DNA from: Candidatus Calditenuaceae archaeon
GTDB taxonomy: Archaea > Thermoproteota > Nitrososphaeria_A > Caldarchaeales > Calditenuaceae
Reading direction: 5' to 3'
DNA: 40,823 bases
Assembly: GCA_025058055.1 (NCBI GenBank)
Contig: JANXEU010000027.1
Span: 1-40,823 of the forward strand
Positions 19,057 to 28,060 of the stretch are shown in pieces. How positions within the stretch are numbered: the stretch's first letter is position 1; every line of letters begins with the position of its first letter. The notes under the pieces were generated by a model. The model worked only from the letters and a program-made list of their open reading frames with translations, was not told the DNA's origin and did no database searches. The translations under genes were made by a program, and so were the position numbers.

Positions 19057-19614
19057 TCATCTAGACGAGAGAGCTACTCTCTCCTGCTCGATCTTCTTCT
19101 TCACCGCGTGGCTCTTCACGTCGTTCGAGGCCGCTGCGATGATCTCGTCAGCAAGGGCCTCATCTATCGACTTAGCAGATCTGAACGAGCTCGTCCTCGC
19201 ACCGTCGGCTATCCATCGAAGGGCCAAGTCCAGCCTCCTCTGAGGTGATATGTCAACAGCCTTGAAGTAAGTTATGCCGCCGTAAGTGACCCTCGTGGTG
19301 TCCTCCCTGGGAGCGGCGTTCTCGATCGCCTTGACGAGCACTTGAATCGGGTTTTCTCCGGTCCTGAGCTCCACAATGTGAAGAGCGTTCTTCACCACCA
19401 ACAGGGCCTTCTGTTTCTTACCGCCGTTTCTTCCAGGCCTCATCAGCATGTTCGCAAGCCTCTCGACGACGTTCACGTTGGCCTTTCCGAAGCGCCTGTG
19501 CTCGTGTCTCCCGCCGCTGTGTGGCAGGACCACGCTCCTCAGGTTGATGCAGGACCTCAGCCCTGCGTCCTTGACCTCGACATTGCTGACGTCCCACTCC
19601 TCGAAGAGTTTCAT
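19057..19614 (-). CDS. rps7: Ribosomal protein S7
   Basis: [62 protein letters not shown]. Confidence 0.95.
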   Translation of the reverse strand: MKLFEEWDVSNVEVKDAGLRSCINLRSVVLPHSGGRHEHRRFGKANVNVVERLANMLMRPGRNGGKKQKALLVVKNALHIVELRTGENPIQVLVKAIENAAPREDTTRVTYGGITYFKAVDISPQRRLDLALRWIADGARTSSFRSAKSIDEALADEIIAAASNDVKSHAVKKKIEQERVALSSR

Positions 19615-19748
19615 CTGTTGCCCGAAATTCCACTTACGATATTTAAGTATGGTCTTCTCACGAAGAGGCGCTAGTCACGTCGCCTCACCGAAACCCCGAG
19701 CCCGCGTGATCACGGTTATAATTAGGGCATTGAGAGTTTGACGATGGG

Positions 19749-20204
19749 TTGCCAGAGCGAAAGTCGGCAGGAGCGGTGATATTCAACGACACCATCGGCG
19801 ACCGTTATTATCTGCTGCTACTCTACAGCGCAGGACACTGGGACTTCCCGAAAGGAGGGATCGAGGAGGGAGAGACTGAGGTAGACGCTGTGGTTAGGGA
19901 GGTCTACGAGGAAACTGGGATTAAAGAGCTGCAACTCATCAACGGCTTCAGGCAGATGATCTCTTACTCCTACAAGAGTCAGCAGGGAGAGGTGAAGAAG
20001 AGCGTCGTCTTCTATCTCGCAAAGACTGAGACCTTCGATGTGAAGCTGAGCCACGAGCACAAGGGGTACGCCTGGCTCAAGTTCGAAGACGCGGTCGATC
20101 AGCTCACGTACAACACCGCGAAGTCGGTGTTGAGGGGCGCCAACGGTTTTCTCAACGAGTTGAAGAGGGCCGGTTACGAGGGCCACCTCAAGCAGATGAG
20201 GTAG
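19749..20204 (+). CDS. NUDIX hydrolase (diadenosine polyphosphate hydrolase-like)
   Basis: Nudix box GGIEEGETEVDAVVREVYEETGI. Confidence 0.88.
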   Translation: MPERKSAGAVIFNDTIGDRYYLLLLYSAGHWDFPKGGIEEGETEVDAVVREVYEETGIKELQLINGFRQMISYSYKSQQGEVKKSVVFYLAKTETFDVKLSHEHKGYAWLKFEDAVDQLTYNTAKSVLRGANGFLNELKRAGYEGHLKQMR

Positions 20205-20210
20205 ACGCGT

Positions 20211-21938
20211 TTGAGGGGAACGGCACTCCTACTGGTGTTAATTATTACGACCATACTCACGGCGGCTCTCTGGCCGGCGAGCGCTCAGGAACATCAGCTC
20301 GAGCTTGAGGTCGTTGACGCAAAGGGAAGACCCGTATCGGCCGTTGAGCTGGTCCTCTTGGACGGCGCAATAAGGAGGGCATTCAGGACGACCGAGGACG
20401 GTCTTGCGGTGTTCAGGGCCCTCCCATCGGGGACCTACGTCGCGCAGCTCCAGATAGACGGCGTGTTGGTCCTCAACGAGACCCTAACTGTCCCTCAGCA
20501 AGGTCGGCTTAGGTTGGTCGCGCGAGTCGCTTCCGCAACTGTGGCCGTGCTGGACTCCGACGGTCTGCCCCTGAGGGGTGCGACGATAAGGCTCACGTCT
20601 AACAGCGGGCGGGTCGTAAGGGAGGGCATTACGGGTGAACTAGGAACGGTTGCTTTGAGCAACCTCCCTCTGTCGGAATTGGGGTCGGTTGGCACCTACA
20701 ACGTCTCAATCAGGGTACAGAGACTCACGGTAAACATCGGGACTTTGCACCATGACGTCTCTAAGGACAGGCACGAGTTCGTGGGCCCATTTGCGACCGT
20801 GCGGATGAAGTTAGTCGATTTGATGGGAAATCCGATCCCAGACGGTAGGGTCACCATCTCTACTGGCCAGCTCTCCTATCAGGCGTCCGTGTCAGAAGGC
20901 TTGACCGAGTTCAGGGGAGTCGTGACGTCCGACGTCGCTGGGCTCTACGAACTATCGGTTGTCAGATTGTTCGGCAGAAACAGGGTAAACGTGACGTTGC
21001 TTACCTCGACGCTAGAGCTAGTCAGGACGTCCAACGTGACACTGGTGGTTAACGCGCTGGACCTAGAGGTAAGGGTCCTCGCAGACGGAATCGACCCTGT
21101 AGTGGGAGTTCGTGTAACGGTGTCCTCTACAGTCGGTGAGCTCGGCACGAATTCCACAGACTCGAGTGGAAGTGCAAGGTTCAGGGCCCTCCCGGCCTCA
21201 AACGTTGCAGGAGTTGGTGAGATGACGTTGAGGCTTACCTTGGGTGGCAGGTCTCTTCTGAACTCGACTCATAGACTCACAACGGATAGCAGTCTGACGA
21301 GTATCAGCGTACCAAGGAAAGAGTTCAACGTTAAGCTCCTCTCTGCGGATGGATCGCCTCTCGCAGGCGCGCAGGTCCGGACGACCGACCCGGGAACAGG
21401 GAAACCTATGAACTCGACCACAGACAGCGCAGGAATAGCTAGACTCAGAGTCTTGCCCGTGCGCTTCAGAATCTCGGTGATCTACGAGGGCCATCTCCTT
21501 CAGACGGCGGAAGTCGACCCCATGAGGCAAGAGATCGAGCTGAGGGTCCTTAACGCCAGAATCCCGGTGACGTTGGATGTCCGAGATTGGTTCGGCGCAA
21601 GGTCTCAAGGGATCTCCCTGAAGGTCTCTCAGGCCGGACGAGAGGTACAGGTCACCCGCACCGATGGCGCCTTCTCGTTCATAGCTCCCGTACGAGGACC
21701 TCTGACCGTTGAGGTTTTCCTCGACGACCGACTCATCGCTAAGCGGGTCATCGTGGTTACCAGTCCATCGCGCGAGACTATCACGATCAGCGGCTTCTTC
21801 ATCGGAGGAGGGCTTGTGGGTCCTGATGTGATGGGGTTAGTTGTATCCTCGGCTGTTGCGGCCTCGATGATCGCAGGAGGCCTCTTGCTCTTCATGAGGA
21901 CACGAAGGCCAACGAAGGAGTTTCATGCGAGAGCGTAA
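20211..21938 (+). CDS. Secreted, membrane-anchored protein with repeated carboxypeptidase-regulatory/Ig-like beta-sandwich domains
   Basis: N-terminal signal/TM, repeated D..G.A.FRALP-type units, C-terminal TM VMGLVVSSAVAASMIAGGLLLFMRTRR. Confidence 0.65.
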   Translation: MRGTALLLVLIITTILTAALWPASAQEHQLELEVVDAKGRPVSAVELVLLDGAIRRAFRTTEDGLAVFRALPSGTYVAQLQIDGVLVLNETLTVPQQGRLRLVARVASATVAVLDSDGLPLRGATIRLTSNSGRVVREGITGELGTVALSNLPLSELGSVGTYNVSIRVQRLTVNIGTLHHDVSKDRHEFVGPFATVRMKLVDLMGNPIPDGRVTISTGQLSYQASVSEGLTEFRGVVTSDVAGLYELSVVRLFGRNRVNVTLLTSTLELVRTSNVTLVVNALDLEVRVLADGIDPVVGVRVTVSSTVGELGTNSTDSSGSARFRALPASNVAGVGEMTLRLTLGGRSLLNSTHRLTTDSSLTSISVPRKEFNVKLLSADGSPLAGAQVRTTDPGTGKPMNSTTDSAGIARLRVLPVRFRISVIYEGHLLQTAEVDPMRQEIELRVLNARIPVTLDVRDWFGARSQGISLKVSQAGREVQVTRTDGAFSFIAPVRGPLTVEVFLDDRLIAKRVIVVTSPSRETITISGFFIGGGLVGPDVMGLVVSSAVAASMIAGGLLLFMRTRRPTKEFHARA

Positions 21939-22819
21939 TAGAGATCGAGGTAACGTTTCGTGACCCTCTTGTAGTCTAGGTCCTCCACGATCTCTCTTCC
22001 CCTTCTGATTACCCGGTCCTTTACCTCTTCGAGTTTGCTGAAAGCCTCGACCCAGCCATGTAGGGTGGAATCGGTGAGCAGCAGCGCGTCGCTGTAGGGC
22101 TGGAAGGCCGGAATTCTGTTGGCGATCACCGGACACTCAGAGGCCCAAGCCTCCAGCATGACGCTGGGCATGCCCTCCCAACTCGATGTAATCATCAGAC
22201 AGACGGCCGACTTCATGTACGATATCACCTCCTTCCAAGGAGCGACTCGCTCTACGCCAAAGGCGACGTGCTTGACCTTCAACGCACTAACGACTCCCTT
22301 GAACAACCTGTAATTCTTGACTGGATCGTTTCTACCCACGAAGAGCACTAAGCTCTCCTTCGCAGGCTCGACCTCCTCTATCGCCTCGAGGTCTGTCATG
22401 TTGGGGATCCACGTCCACCCCTTCCTCTCGGCTTCATACTTCATGACCGTTGTTATCGCGCCTATTCGGCCCCTCAAGGCCCTCATACCGAGCCAGAAGG
22501 CATCAGATATCGCTCCGTACTTCTCCCTGAACTCAGCTTCACCTCCGTGGACGGTGACCACGCCTCTGTCCGCCAGCGTTAAGGAGGGCAGAAGCTTGGG
22601 CGAGTGAACGTGCACCAAATCAAACCCCCTCACCCTTAATGAGGCGCCCACCGAGAAGGTAAGAGACTTTAGCCTCGGAAGCCTCAGCTCCCACGAGTTG
22701 CCTCTGTGAATCGCGATCGCCTCAACGTCCTCCCTCCTAAGTCCCTTGTGGAGGAGCTGGACGTGCCTGCCTGACCCGCTCGCGCCGCCGTAGGTGTAAT
22801 TGACGAGCGCGACCCTCAA
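21923..22819 (-). CDS. Glycosyltransferase family 4-like protein
   Basis: NYTYGGASGSGRHVQLLHKGL, FVGRNDPVKNYRLFKGVV, SSWEGMPSVMLEAWASECPVIA. Confidence 0.85.
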   Translation of the reverse strand: MRVALVNYTYGGASGSGRHVQLLHKGLRREDVEAIAIHRGNSWELRLPRLKSLTFSVGASLRVRGFDLVHVHSPKLLPSLTLADRGVVTVHGGEAEFREKYGAISDAFWLGMRALRGRIGAITTVMKYEAERKGWTWIPNMTDLEAIEEVEPAKESLVLFVGRNDPVKNYRLFKGVVSALKVKHVAFGVERVAPWKEVISYMKSAVCLMITSSWEGMPSVMLEAWASECPVIANRIPAFQPYSDALLLTDSTLHGWVEAFSKLEEVKDRVIRRGREIVEDLDYKRVTKRYLDLYYALA

Positions 22820-22877
22820 ACCACCTCGAATCGCGAAGGTCGGGTTAAATAGGTGAACCTAGGCCTGGGAAGGAGAG

Positions 22878-23303
22878 ATGTCGACGGAACAAGTAGCTCA
22901 GCCGCCGAAAAGGGAGGAGAAGGTAGTCTGGGGAATAGTCCACATTTACTCCTCCTATAACAACGTGGTCGTTCACGTCACCGACCTGACCGGATCGGAG
23001 ACCTACGCAAGGGCCTCCGGAGGCATGTTCGTTACGGGCGGAAGAATGGAAGCCTCGCCGTACGCGGCCATGAGGGCGGCTAGCTTCGCGATGGAGGTCG
23101 CCAAATCCAAAGGCATCAACGCCGTCCACATTAGGGTGAGAGCGCCTGGAGGAGTCAAATCGAAGACTCCCGGGCCGGGAACACAGGCGGCGATCAGGGC
23201 CGTCGCTAGGTCAGGAGTGCTCATAGGCAGGATCGAGGACATCACACCAACGCCGCACGACAGCGTGAGAAAGAAAGGGGGAAGGAGGGGAAGGAGGGTC
23301 TAG
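22878..23303 (+). CDS. rps11: Ribosomal protein S11
   Basis: [33 protein letters not shown]...[19 protein letters not shown]. Confidence 0.96.
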   Translation: MSTEQVAQPPKREEKVVWGIVHIYSSYNNVVVHVTDLTGSETYARASGGMFVTGGRMEASPYAAMRAASFAMEVAKSKGINAVHIRVRAPGGVKSKTPGPGTQAAIRAVARSGVLIGRIEDITPTPHDSVRKKGGRRGRRV

Positions 23304-23401
23304 ATCAGACTTCATAAACCAGTTGGATTTATTACGTTAATTACCCATTCAACGGATTCTTCAAGTAACATTTAATAGGTGGTCTCCGAAAAATATCAAA
23401 C

Positions 23402-23896
23402 GTGAAGACCATATACCTCATAGCAATAGTGGTGGCTACAATCGTTGTCGTCGGCATCGGTGTGGTTTTCGGGGTTGGGTCTGTGCTCTCCGCCGAGGAG
23501 ATCACAGTCAGACACGGCACGAAGTCCGGCGCGATCTTGCTGAACCTCAGGAACAGCGGCTTCTTGGCGGACTGTCTAATAGGTGCCGATGTCTACGGGG
23601 TGACCAAGGACGGAAAGAGGAGGGACATGGAGACCGAGCTTCACGACATGGTTATGGAGGGAGGGGTGATGAAGATGAGAAGGGTGGACAAGATCTGCGT
23701 AGAACCCCTCAGCACCGTCAGGATGAGGGGCACGGCAACCGATGGAGAGCACGTGATGATCTTCGGTGATGTCCACGGCATAGACCATTATGTAGTCCTA
23801 CTGAAGTTCCAGAGCGGTAAGACGCTCTCGTTCCGTGCAGAAGCACCTACTACGATGGGAGAGGAACTGTACGAACACGAGCATGAACACGAGTAG
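23402..23896 (+). CDS. Membrane-anchored PCuAC (DUF461)-type copper chaperone with His-rich tail
   Basis: N-terminal TM anchor, then ETELHDMVMEGGVMKMRRVDKICVEPLSTVRMRGTATDGEHVMIFGDVH, matching PCuAC pattern (H..M....GGVMKMR.V... HVMI); ends EHEHEHE. Near-consensus H/M ligand set. Confidence 0.7.
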   Translation: MKTIYLIAIVVATIVVVGIGVVFGVGSVLSAEEITVRHGTKSGAILLNLRNSGFLADCLIGADVYGVTKDGKRRDMETELHDMVMEGGVMKMRRVDKICVEPLSTVRMRGTATDGEHVMIFGDVHGIDHYVVLLKFQSGKTLSFRAEAPTTMGEELYEHEHEHE

Positions 23897-23944
23897 AACC
23901 GGACACTATGCTTATTTAGTATTTTTTAAGTAATTTGGTCCGAG

Positions 23945-25726
23945 ATGGTTCGGGTCCTAGAGGACCTCTCAGGGTGGTCGTCCCGAAGGCTCAACTACTG
24001 GTCGGGCCTTAGGTCGCGTCTCGAGGAGAGGAAGGCCAGGGCACCGCTCTTCAAGGAGGAAAATCTGGAGAGGATCAAAGACCTCCATCGGGCTTGGACG
24101 AAGAGGTACGAGGAGAGCGTACGCGCCGCTCCTGAGAGGAAGAGTTCGTTCGTCACGACCTCAGGCATCGAAATTAAGCCGCTCTACACGCCGCTGGACA
24201 TCAGTTGGCTCGATTACGAGACCGACCTCGGTTTTCCCGGGGAGCACCCTTTCACTAGGGGAGTTTACACGTCGATGTACAGGTCGAAGCTCTGGACCAT
24301 GAGGATGTTCGCTGGGTTAGGGACACCGGAGGACACCAACAGGAGGTTCAAGTTCCTGCTCGAGCACGGCGAGTCCGGGCTCAGCCTGGCCTTCGACATG
24401 CCGACGCTCTACGGCTACGACCCCGACAACCCTAGGTCGGAAGGCGAGGTAGGGAAGTGCGGTGTCTCGGTCTCGACCGTGAGAGACATGGAGGTGATTT
24501 TCCACGGAATACCACTCGATAAGGTCAGCGTATCGATGACCATCAACGCGCCGGCTGCCGTATTGCTGGCGATGTTGATAGCGGTTGCGGAGAAACAGGG
24601 CGTCCCTATGAACGTGCTAAGCGGTACCACCCAGACCGACATACTGAAGGAGTTCATCGCGCAAAAAGAGTGGGCTTTCACACCTGAGGCACATCTCCGA
24701 ATCATAAGGGACATGATGGAGTTCTGCACCAAGAACATGCCGAAGTGGCACTACATCAGCGTCAGCGGTTATCACATCCGTGAAGCGGGAGCGAGCGCCG
24801 CACAGGAACTGAGTTTCACGCTGATGGACGGATTCACCTACGTCGACCTCGGAGTCTCTTCAGGAATGAGCGTCGATGAATTCGTTCCGAGGTTCTCCTT
24901 CTTCTTCAACTCCACCATGAACTTCTTCGAGGAGATAGCGAAGTTCAGGGCCGCAAGGAAGATCTGGGCCACAGTCCTCAAGGAGTTCTACGGCGCGAAG
25001 AACCCTAGGTCTCTTACTATGAGGTTCCACACGCAGAACTCAGGCGCGTCGCTCACTTGGCAGCAACCTCTCAACAACATCATCAGAACGACCATCGAGG
25101 CTCTTGCCGCAGTTCTCGGTGGTACGCAATCGCTGCACACCAATTCCTATGACGAAGCTTGGGCTTTGCCCTCCGAGGAGGCGGTTCTGGTTGCACTAAG
25201 GACTCAGCAGATCATCGCCGAAGAGACGGACATACCTGACACGATAGACCCTCTTGCGGGCTCGTACTTCATTGAGTGGCTCACGGAGCAGATGTTCGAG
25301 AAGGCCCTAGATTACTTCTACAGGATAGACGAACTCGGCGGAATGCTTCAAGCCATCGAGGCGGGCTTCGTGCAGAGAGAGATCCATGAAGTCGCATACA
25401 AGACGCAGCTCTCGGTTGAGCGCGGCGACTCGGTAATCGTCGGGGTGAACAAGTACGTTATTCCGGACGAGAAGCCCATTAGGTACCTCCGGGTGGACGA
25501 GAGGGTCAGGGACGTCCAGTTGGCCCGACTCGGGGAGGTGAAGAAGTCCAGAGACAGGGAACGCGTAGCTAAAGCTCTCGACAGGCTCAGGTGGGCGTTC
25601 GAGCACGAAGAGGTGAACGTCATGCCGTACATCATCGAGGCCGTAAGGTCCTACGCCACTTTGGAGGAGATCATGAACGTCGGTAGGGAGCTCTTCGGGA
25701 CTTGGCAAGAGCCGCAGATCGTCTGA
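23945..25726 (+). CDS. B12-dependent acyl-CoA mutase large subunit (methylmalonyl-CoA mutase family; isobutyryl-CoA mutase-like specificity residues)
   Basis: FDMPTLYGYDPDNPRSEGEVGKCGVSVSTVRDMEVIF, SGTTQTDILKEFIAQKEW, ISGYHIREAGASAAQEL, AVLGGTQSLHTNSYDEAWALPSEEAV. F122/A149/Q240 spaced as Phe80/Ala/Gln198 of isobutyryl-CoA mutase. Confidence 0.9.
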   Translation: MVRVLEDLSGWSSRRLNYWSGLRSRLEERKARAPLFKEENLERIKDLHRAWTKRYEESVRAAPERKSSFVTTSGIEIKPLYTPLDISWLDYETDLGFPGEHPFTRGVYTSMYRSKLWTMRMFAGLGTPEDTNRRFKFLLEHGESGLSLAFDMPTLYGYDPDNPRSEGEVGKCGVSVSTVRDMEVIFHGIPLDKVSVSMTINAPAAVLLAMLIAVAEKQGVPMNVLSGTTQTDILKEFIAQKEWAFTPEAHLRIIRDMMEFCTKNMPKWHYISVSGYHIREAGASAAQELSFTLMDGFTYVDLGVSSGMSVDEFVPRFSFFFNSTMNFFEEIAKFRAARKIWATVLKEFYGAKNPRSLTMRFHTQNSGASLTWQQPLNNIIRTTIEALAAVLGGTQSLHTNSYDEAWALPSEEAVLVALRTQQIIAEETDIPDTIDPLAGSYFIEWLTEQMFEKALDYFYRIDELGGMLQAIEAGFVQREIHEVAYKTQLSVERGDSVIVGVNKYVIPDEKPIRYLRVDERVRDVQLARLGEVKKSRDRERVAKALDRLRWAFEHEEVNVMPYIIEAVRSYATLEEIMNVGRELFGTWQEPQIV

Positions 25727-25751
25727 CCGACCTCAGCGACTCCACCGACGG

Positions 25752-26228
25752 CTACACAACCTCTCTCCACCTCTCCCTTCTCACCCGCTCTACGATGTGA
25801 TCGATGATCACGTCGATCGGCGTCCCGGGTCCAAAGTTCCCTGATATACCCTCGCTCTCCAGCACAGGTTTGTCCTCAGGCGGGATGATCCCTCCACCGA
25901 CTACGACCTTGTCTCCGGCGCCCTTCTCTCGCAGAAGCCTAGCCACCCTGATGAAGTTGGGGATGTGGTCGGCGTTGTGGAGGCTTAGCGCAACCACGTC
26001 CACGTCCTCCTGAATAGCGATCTCTACCACCTCCTCGGGGCTCCTAAGTATCCCCCCATATACCACCTCCATGCCCGCGTCCCTGAAGGCCCTCGCCAGT
26101 ATCAGCAGCCCCCGATCGTGTCCGTCGAGCCCTGGTTTCGCGAGTAGCACTCTTATCCTTCGCTCTCTCCTCTGGACTTGTTCGACCATCCCAATTATCC
26201 GAGTGAGCCTTGGGTAATTAGAGTTCAC
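25752..26228 (-). CDS. Cobalamin-binding subunit of acyl-CoA mutase
   Basis: RVLLAKPGLDGHDRGLLILARAFRDAGMEVVYGG (DxHxxG), VVVGGGIIPPEDKPVLESEG...FGPGTP. Confidence 0.93.
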   Translation of the reverse strand: MNSNYPRLTRIIGMVEQVQRRERRIRVLLAKPGLDGHDRGLLILARAFRDAGMEVVYGGILRSPEEVVEIAIQEDVDVVALSLHNADHIPNFIRVARLLREKGAGDKVVVGGGIIPPEDKPVLESEGISGNFGPGTPIDVIIDHIVERVRRERWREVV

Positions 26229-26280
26229 GGGTCAGGACAGGGATCCGGTTCTTTTAGCAGCATCGACGTCGATCTCCGGA

Positions 26281-27099
26281 TTGGAGAGGAAGGCCCTCGG
26301 ATACGGAGAGAAGGTGCTGCTGCTCACCGAGCGAGGCAACAGGTACCTGCTGACCCTCAAACGTGGCGAGAAGCTCCACGCCGAGGACGGTGTACTGCAA
26401 CACGATTCGCTGATCGGAAAGGTACCTGGCGAAGTCGTCGAGACCAGTAAGGGCGTCAAGGTTGCCCTCCTCTATCCCAGCGTTTACGAGCTCCTCGCAG
26501 CGATGCCTCGGCGAACCCAGATCGTCTACCCGAAGGACTTGGGGTTGATAGCGTTCCTCCTAGACGCAAGGCCCGGATGCGCAATCGTCGAGGGAGGGAC
26601 CGGTAGCGGCGTGCTCGCCCTGTACTTGGCGACTCGCATTAGCCCCGGCGGTCTTCTGGTGAGTTACGACCTCAACGACGAGAGGTTCCCTATCATAGAG
26701 CGTATGGCAGAGAGACTTGGAGTGAAGGACGTTCTCAAGCTGAAGAAGGGTAGCCTCGCGGAGGTAGAGGAGAGGGAAGTAGACGCGTTCGTCGCCGACG
26801 TGCCTGACCCTTGGAACGTCATCGGAGGTGCTGTCGCATCCCTCAGAGGAGGTGGGACCTTCGCAGCGATCGTCCCCTCAGTCAATCAACTGGAGCGAAC
26901 AGTCTCCGCTATGAGGGCCTCCGGGATTATAGATCTGTTCGTGGGGGAGCTGTTGATAAGGCCGTGGAGGGTCAGAGAGGGCGCAACAAGGCCTGTCCAC
27001 ATCACGAGGAGTCACACGGTCTTCATAGCTTCGGGGAGGAAGGTGAACGTCCGGGACGTGTCTGACTGGAACCTCAAATTGCCGGTGGGGTTCAGGTGA
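26281..27099 (+). CDS. trmI: tRNA (adenine-N1)-methyltransferase TrmI-like
   Basis: GYGEKVLLLTERGNRYLL...RRTQIVYPKDLGLIAFLLDARPGCAIVEGGTGSGVLALYLA...VADVPDPWNVI; TTG start. Confidence 0.85.
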   Translation: MERKALGYGEKVLLLTERGNRYLLTLKRGEKLHAEDGVLQHDSLIGKVPGEVVETSKGVKVALLYPSVYELLAAMPRRTQIVYPKDLGLIAFLLDARPGCAIVEGGTGSGVLALYLATRISPGGLLVSYDLNDERFPIIERMAERLGVKDVLKLKKGSLAEVEEREVDAFVADVPDPWNVIGGAVASLRGGGTFAAIVPSVNQLERTVSAMRASGIIDLFVGELLIRPWRVREGATRPVHITRSHTVFIASGRKVNVRDVSDWNLKLPVGFR

Positions 27100-27700
27100 C
27101 CCTCACACTCGACTCGAGGAGGTTGAGGTACTCGATAAGCCTGGAGGAGAGTTCTTGGGCGTGTTGGAAGGGAACTGACTGTGGATACCTGCAGGAGAGC
27201 TTGACGTAGTAACACTTGGCGTGCGAGGCCGCAGCGATCGCTGCCACCTCACTCAACCTCTGATGTTCCTCGATCTCCTCTACAGACTCCATGCCCCTCT
27301 TCCTGGAGACGTCCTCGTCCTTACTCCTCCGCTCGAGTATGTCCTCCGGCCTGAAGTCCAAGAAGACCACCGCGTGTGGTCGTATAGCGTCCAAAAGGTC
27401 GGGTGGGAGGCCCGGGTAGTAGCCGAACGGCGACTTGATCAGGGCGTGTGTGTCGATGAGCACCTTTCCGTTCATCGCACCTATCTGCCTCGCGGCCTCG
27501 AGTTGTACGTTCCGGTACTCCTCAACGGGGATGACTCGCCGCATCTCGTCCCTGGACCTAAGGTTGTACCGCATCTTAGCGATCTCGAACATGAAGTCGC
27601 CGAGGTTCGCTACGACTACGTCAGCCGCCTTCTCGCGTACTATCCTTAGTATCGTTGTCTTCCCAGAACCAGGAACGGAGGTCACGATCACGCGCACCAT
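27092..27700 (-). CDS. adkA: Adenylate kinase (archaeal AdkA type)
   Basis: MVRVIVTSVPGSGKTTILRIV...LIDTHALIKSPFGYYPGLPPDLLDAIRPHAVVFLDFRPEDILERR. Confidence 0.85.
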   Translation of the reverse strand: MVRVIVTSVPGSGKTTILRIVREKAADVVVANLGDFMFEIAKMRYNLRSRDEMRRVIPVEEYRNVQLEAARQIGAMNGKVLIDTHALIKSPFGYYPGLPPDLLDAIRPHAVVFLDFRPEDILERRSKDEDVSRKRGMESVEEIEEHQRLSEVAAIAAASHAKCYYVKLSCRYPQSVPFQHAQELSSRLIEYLNLLESSVRVT

Positions 27701-27736
27701 GACCGTGAGAACATTCAGCAATCAGCACCTATTGAG

Positions 27737-27973
27737 CTATACTTTTTTCAATCTGAGGTCCGGAAACAGAGATCTGGCGGCCTCTATTACGTCCTCGCCT
27801 TTTACGGTCCTTCTGCCAGATGACGTGGCTATCTCGATGGCCCTCTCGCTGATCCTCATGCCTATGCTCTCCAGAATCGACCTGAGCTCGATCGCGGCCT
27901 CCTCACTGACTCTGACGGCGCCAGCTCTTTTCAACATCCTGTGAACTGGGGCCATCGAGAGCTCTCCCATCAC
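27737..27973 (-). CDS. Archaeal histone
   Basis: APVHRMLKRAGAVRVSEEAAIELRSILESIGMRISERAIEIATSSGRRTVKGEDVIEAAR histone fold. Confidence 0.9.
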   Translation of the reverse strand: MMGELSMAPVHRMLKRAGAVRVSEEAAIELRSILESIGMRISERAIEIATSSGRRTVKGEDVIEAARSLFPDLRLKKV

Positions 27974-28060
27974 TGATTATCGTCCTTCAGAGCGGGCTAT
28001 AGCGTTTAAGCTTTCAGACCAACCCAGCATTTATTCCGAGGCCTCCAGACGAATCATTGG

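Noticed and set aside
18520-19248. 242-aa + strand ORF opposite EF-1alpha
   Set aside because: Antisense to the certain EF-1alpha gene and intergenic region; Arg/Leu-rich composition typical of spurious frames in GC-rich DNA.
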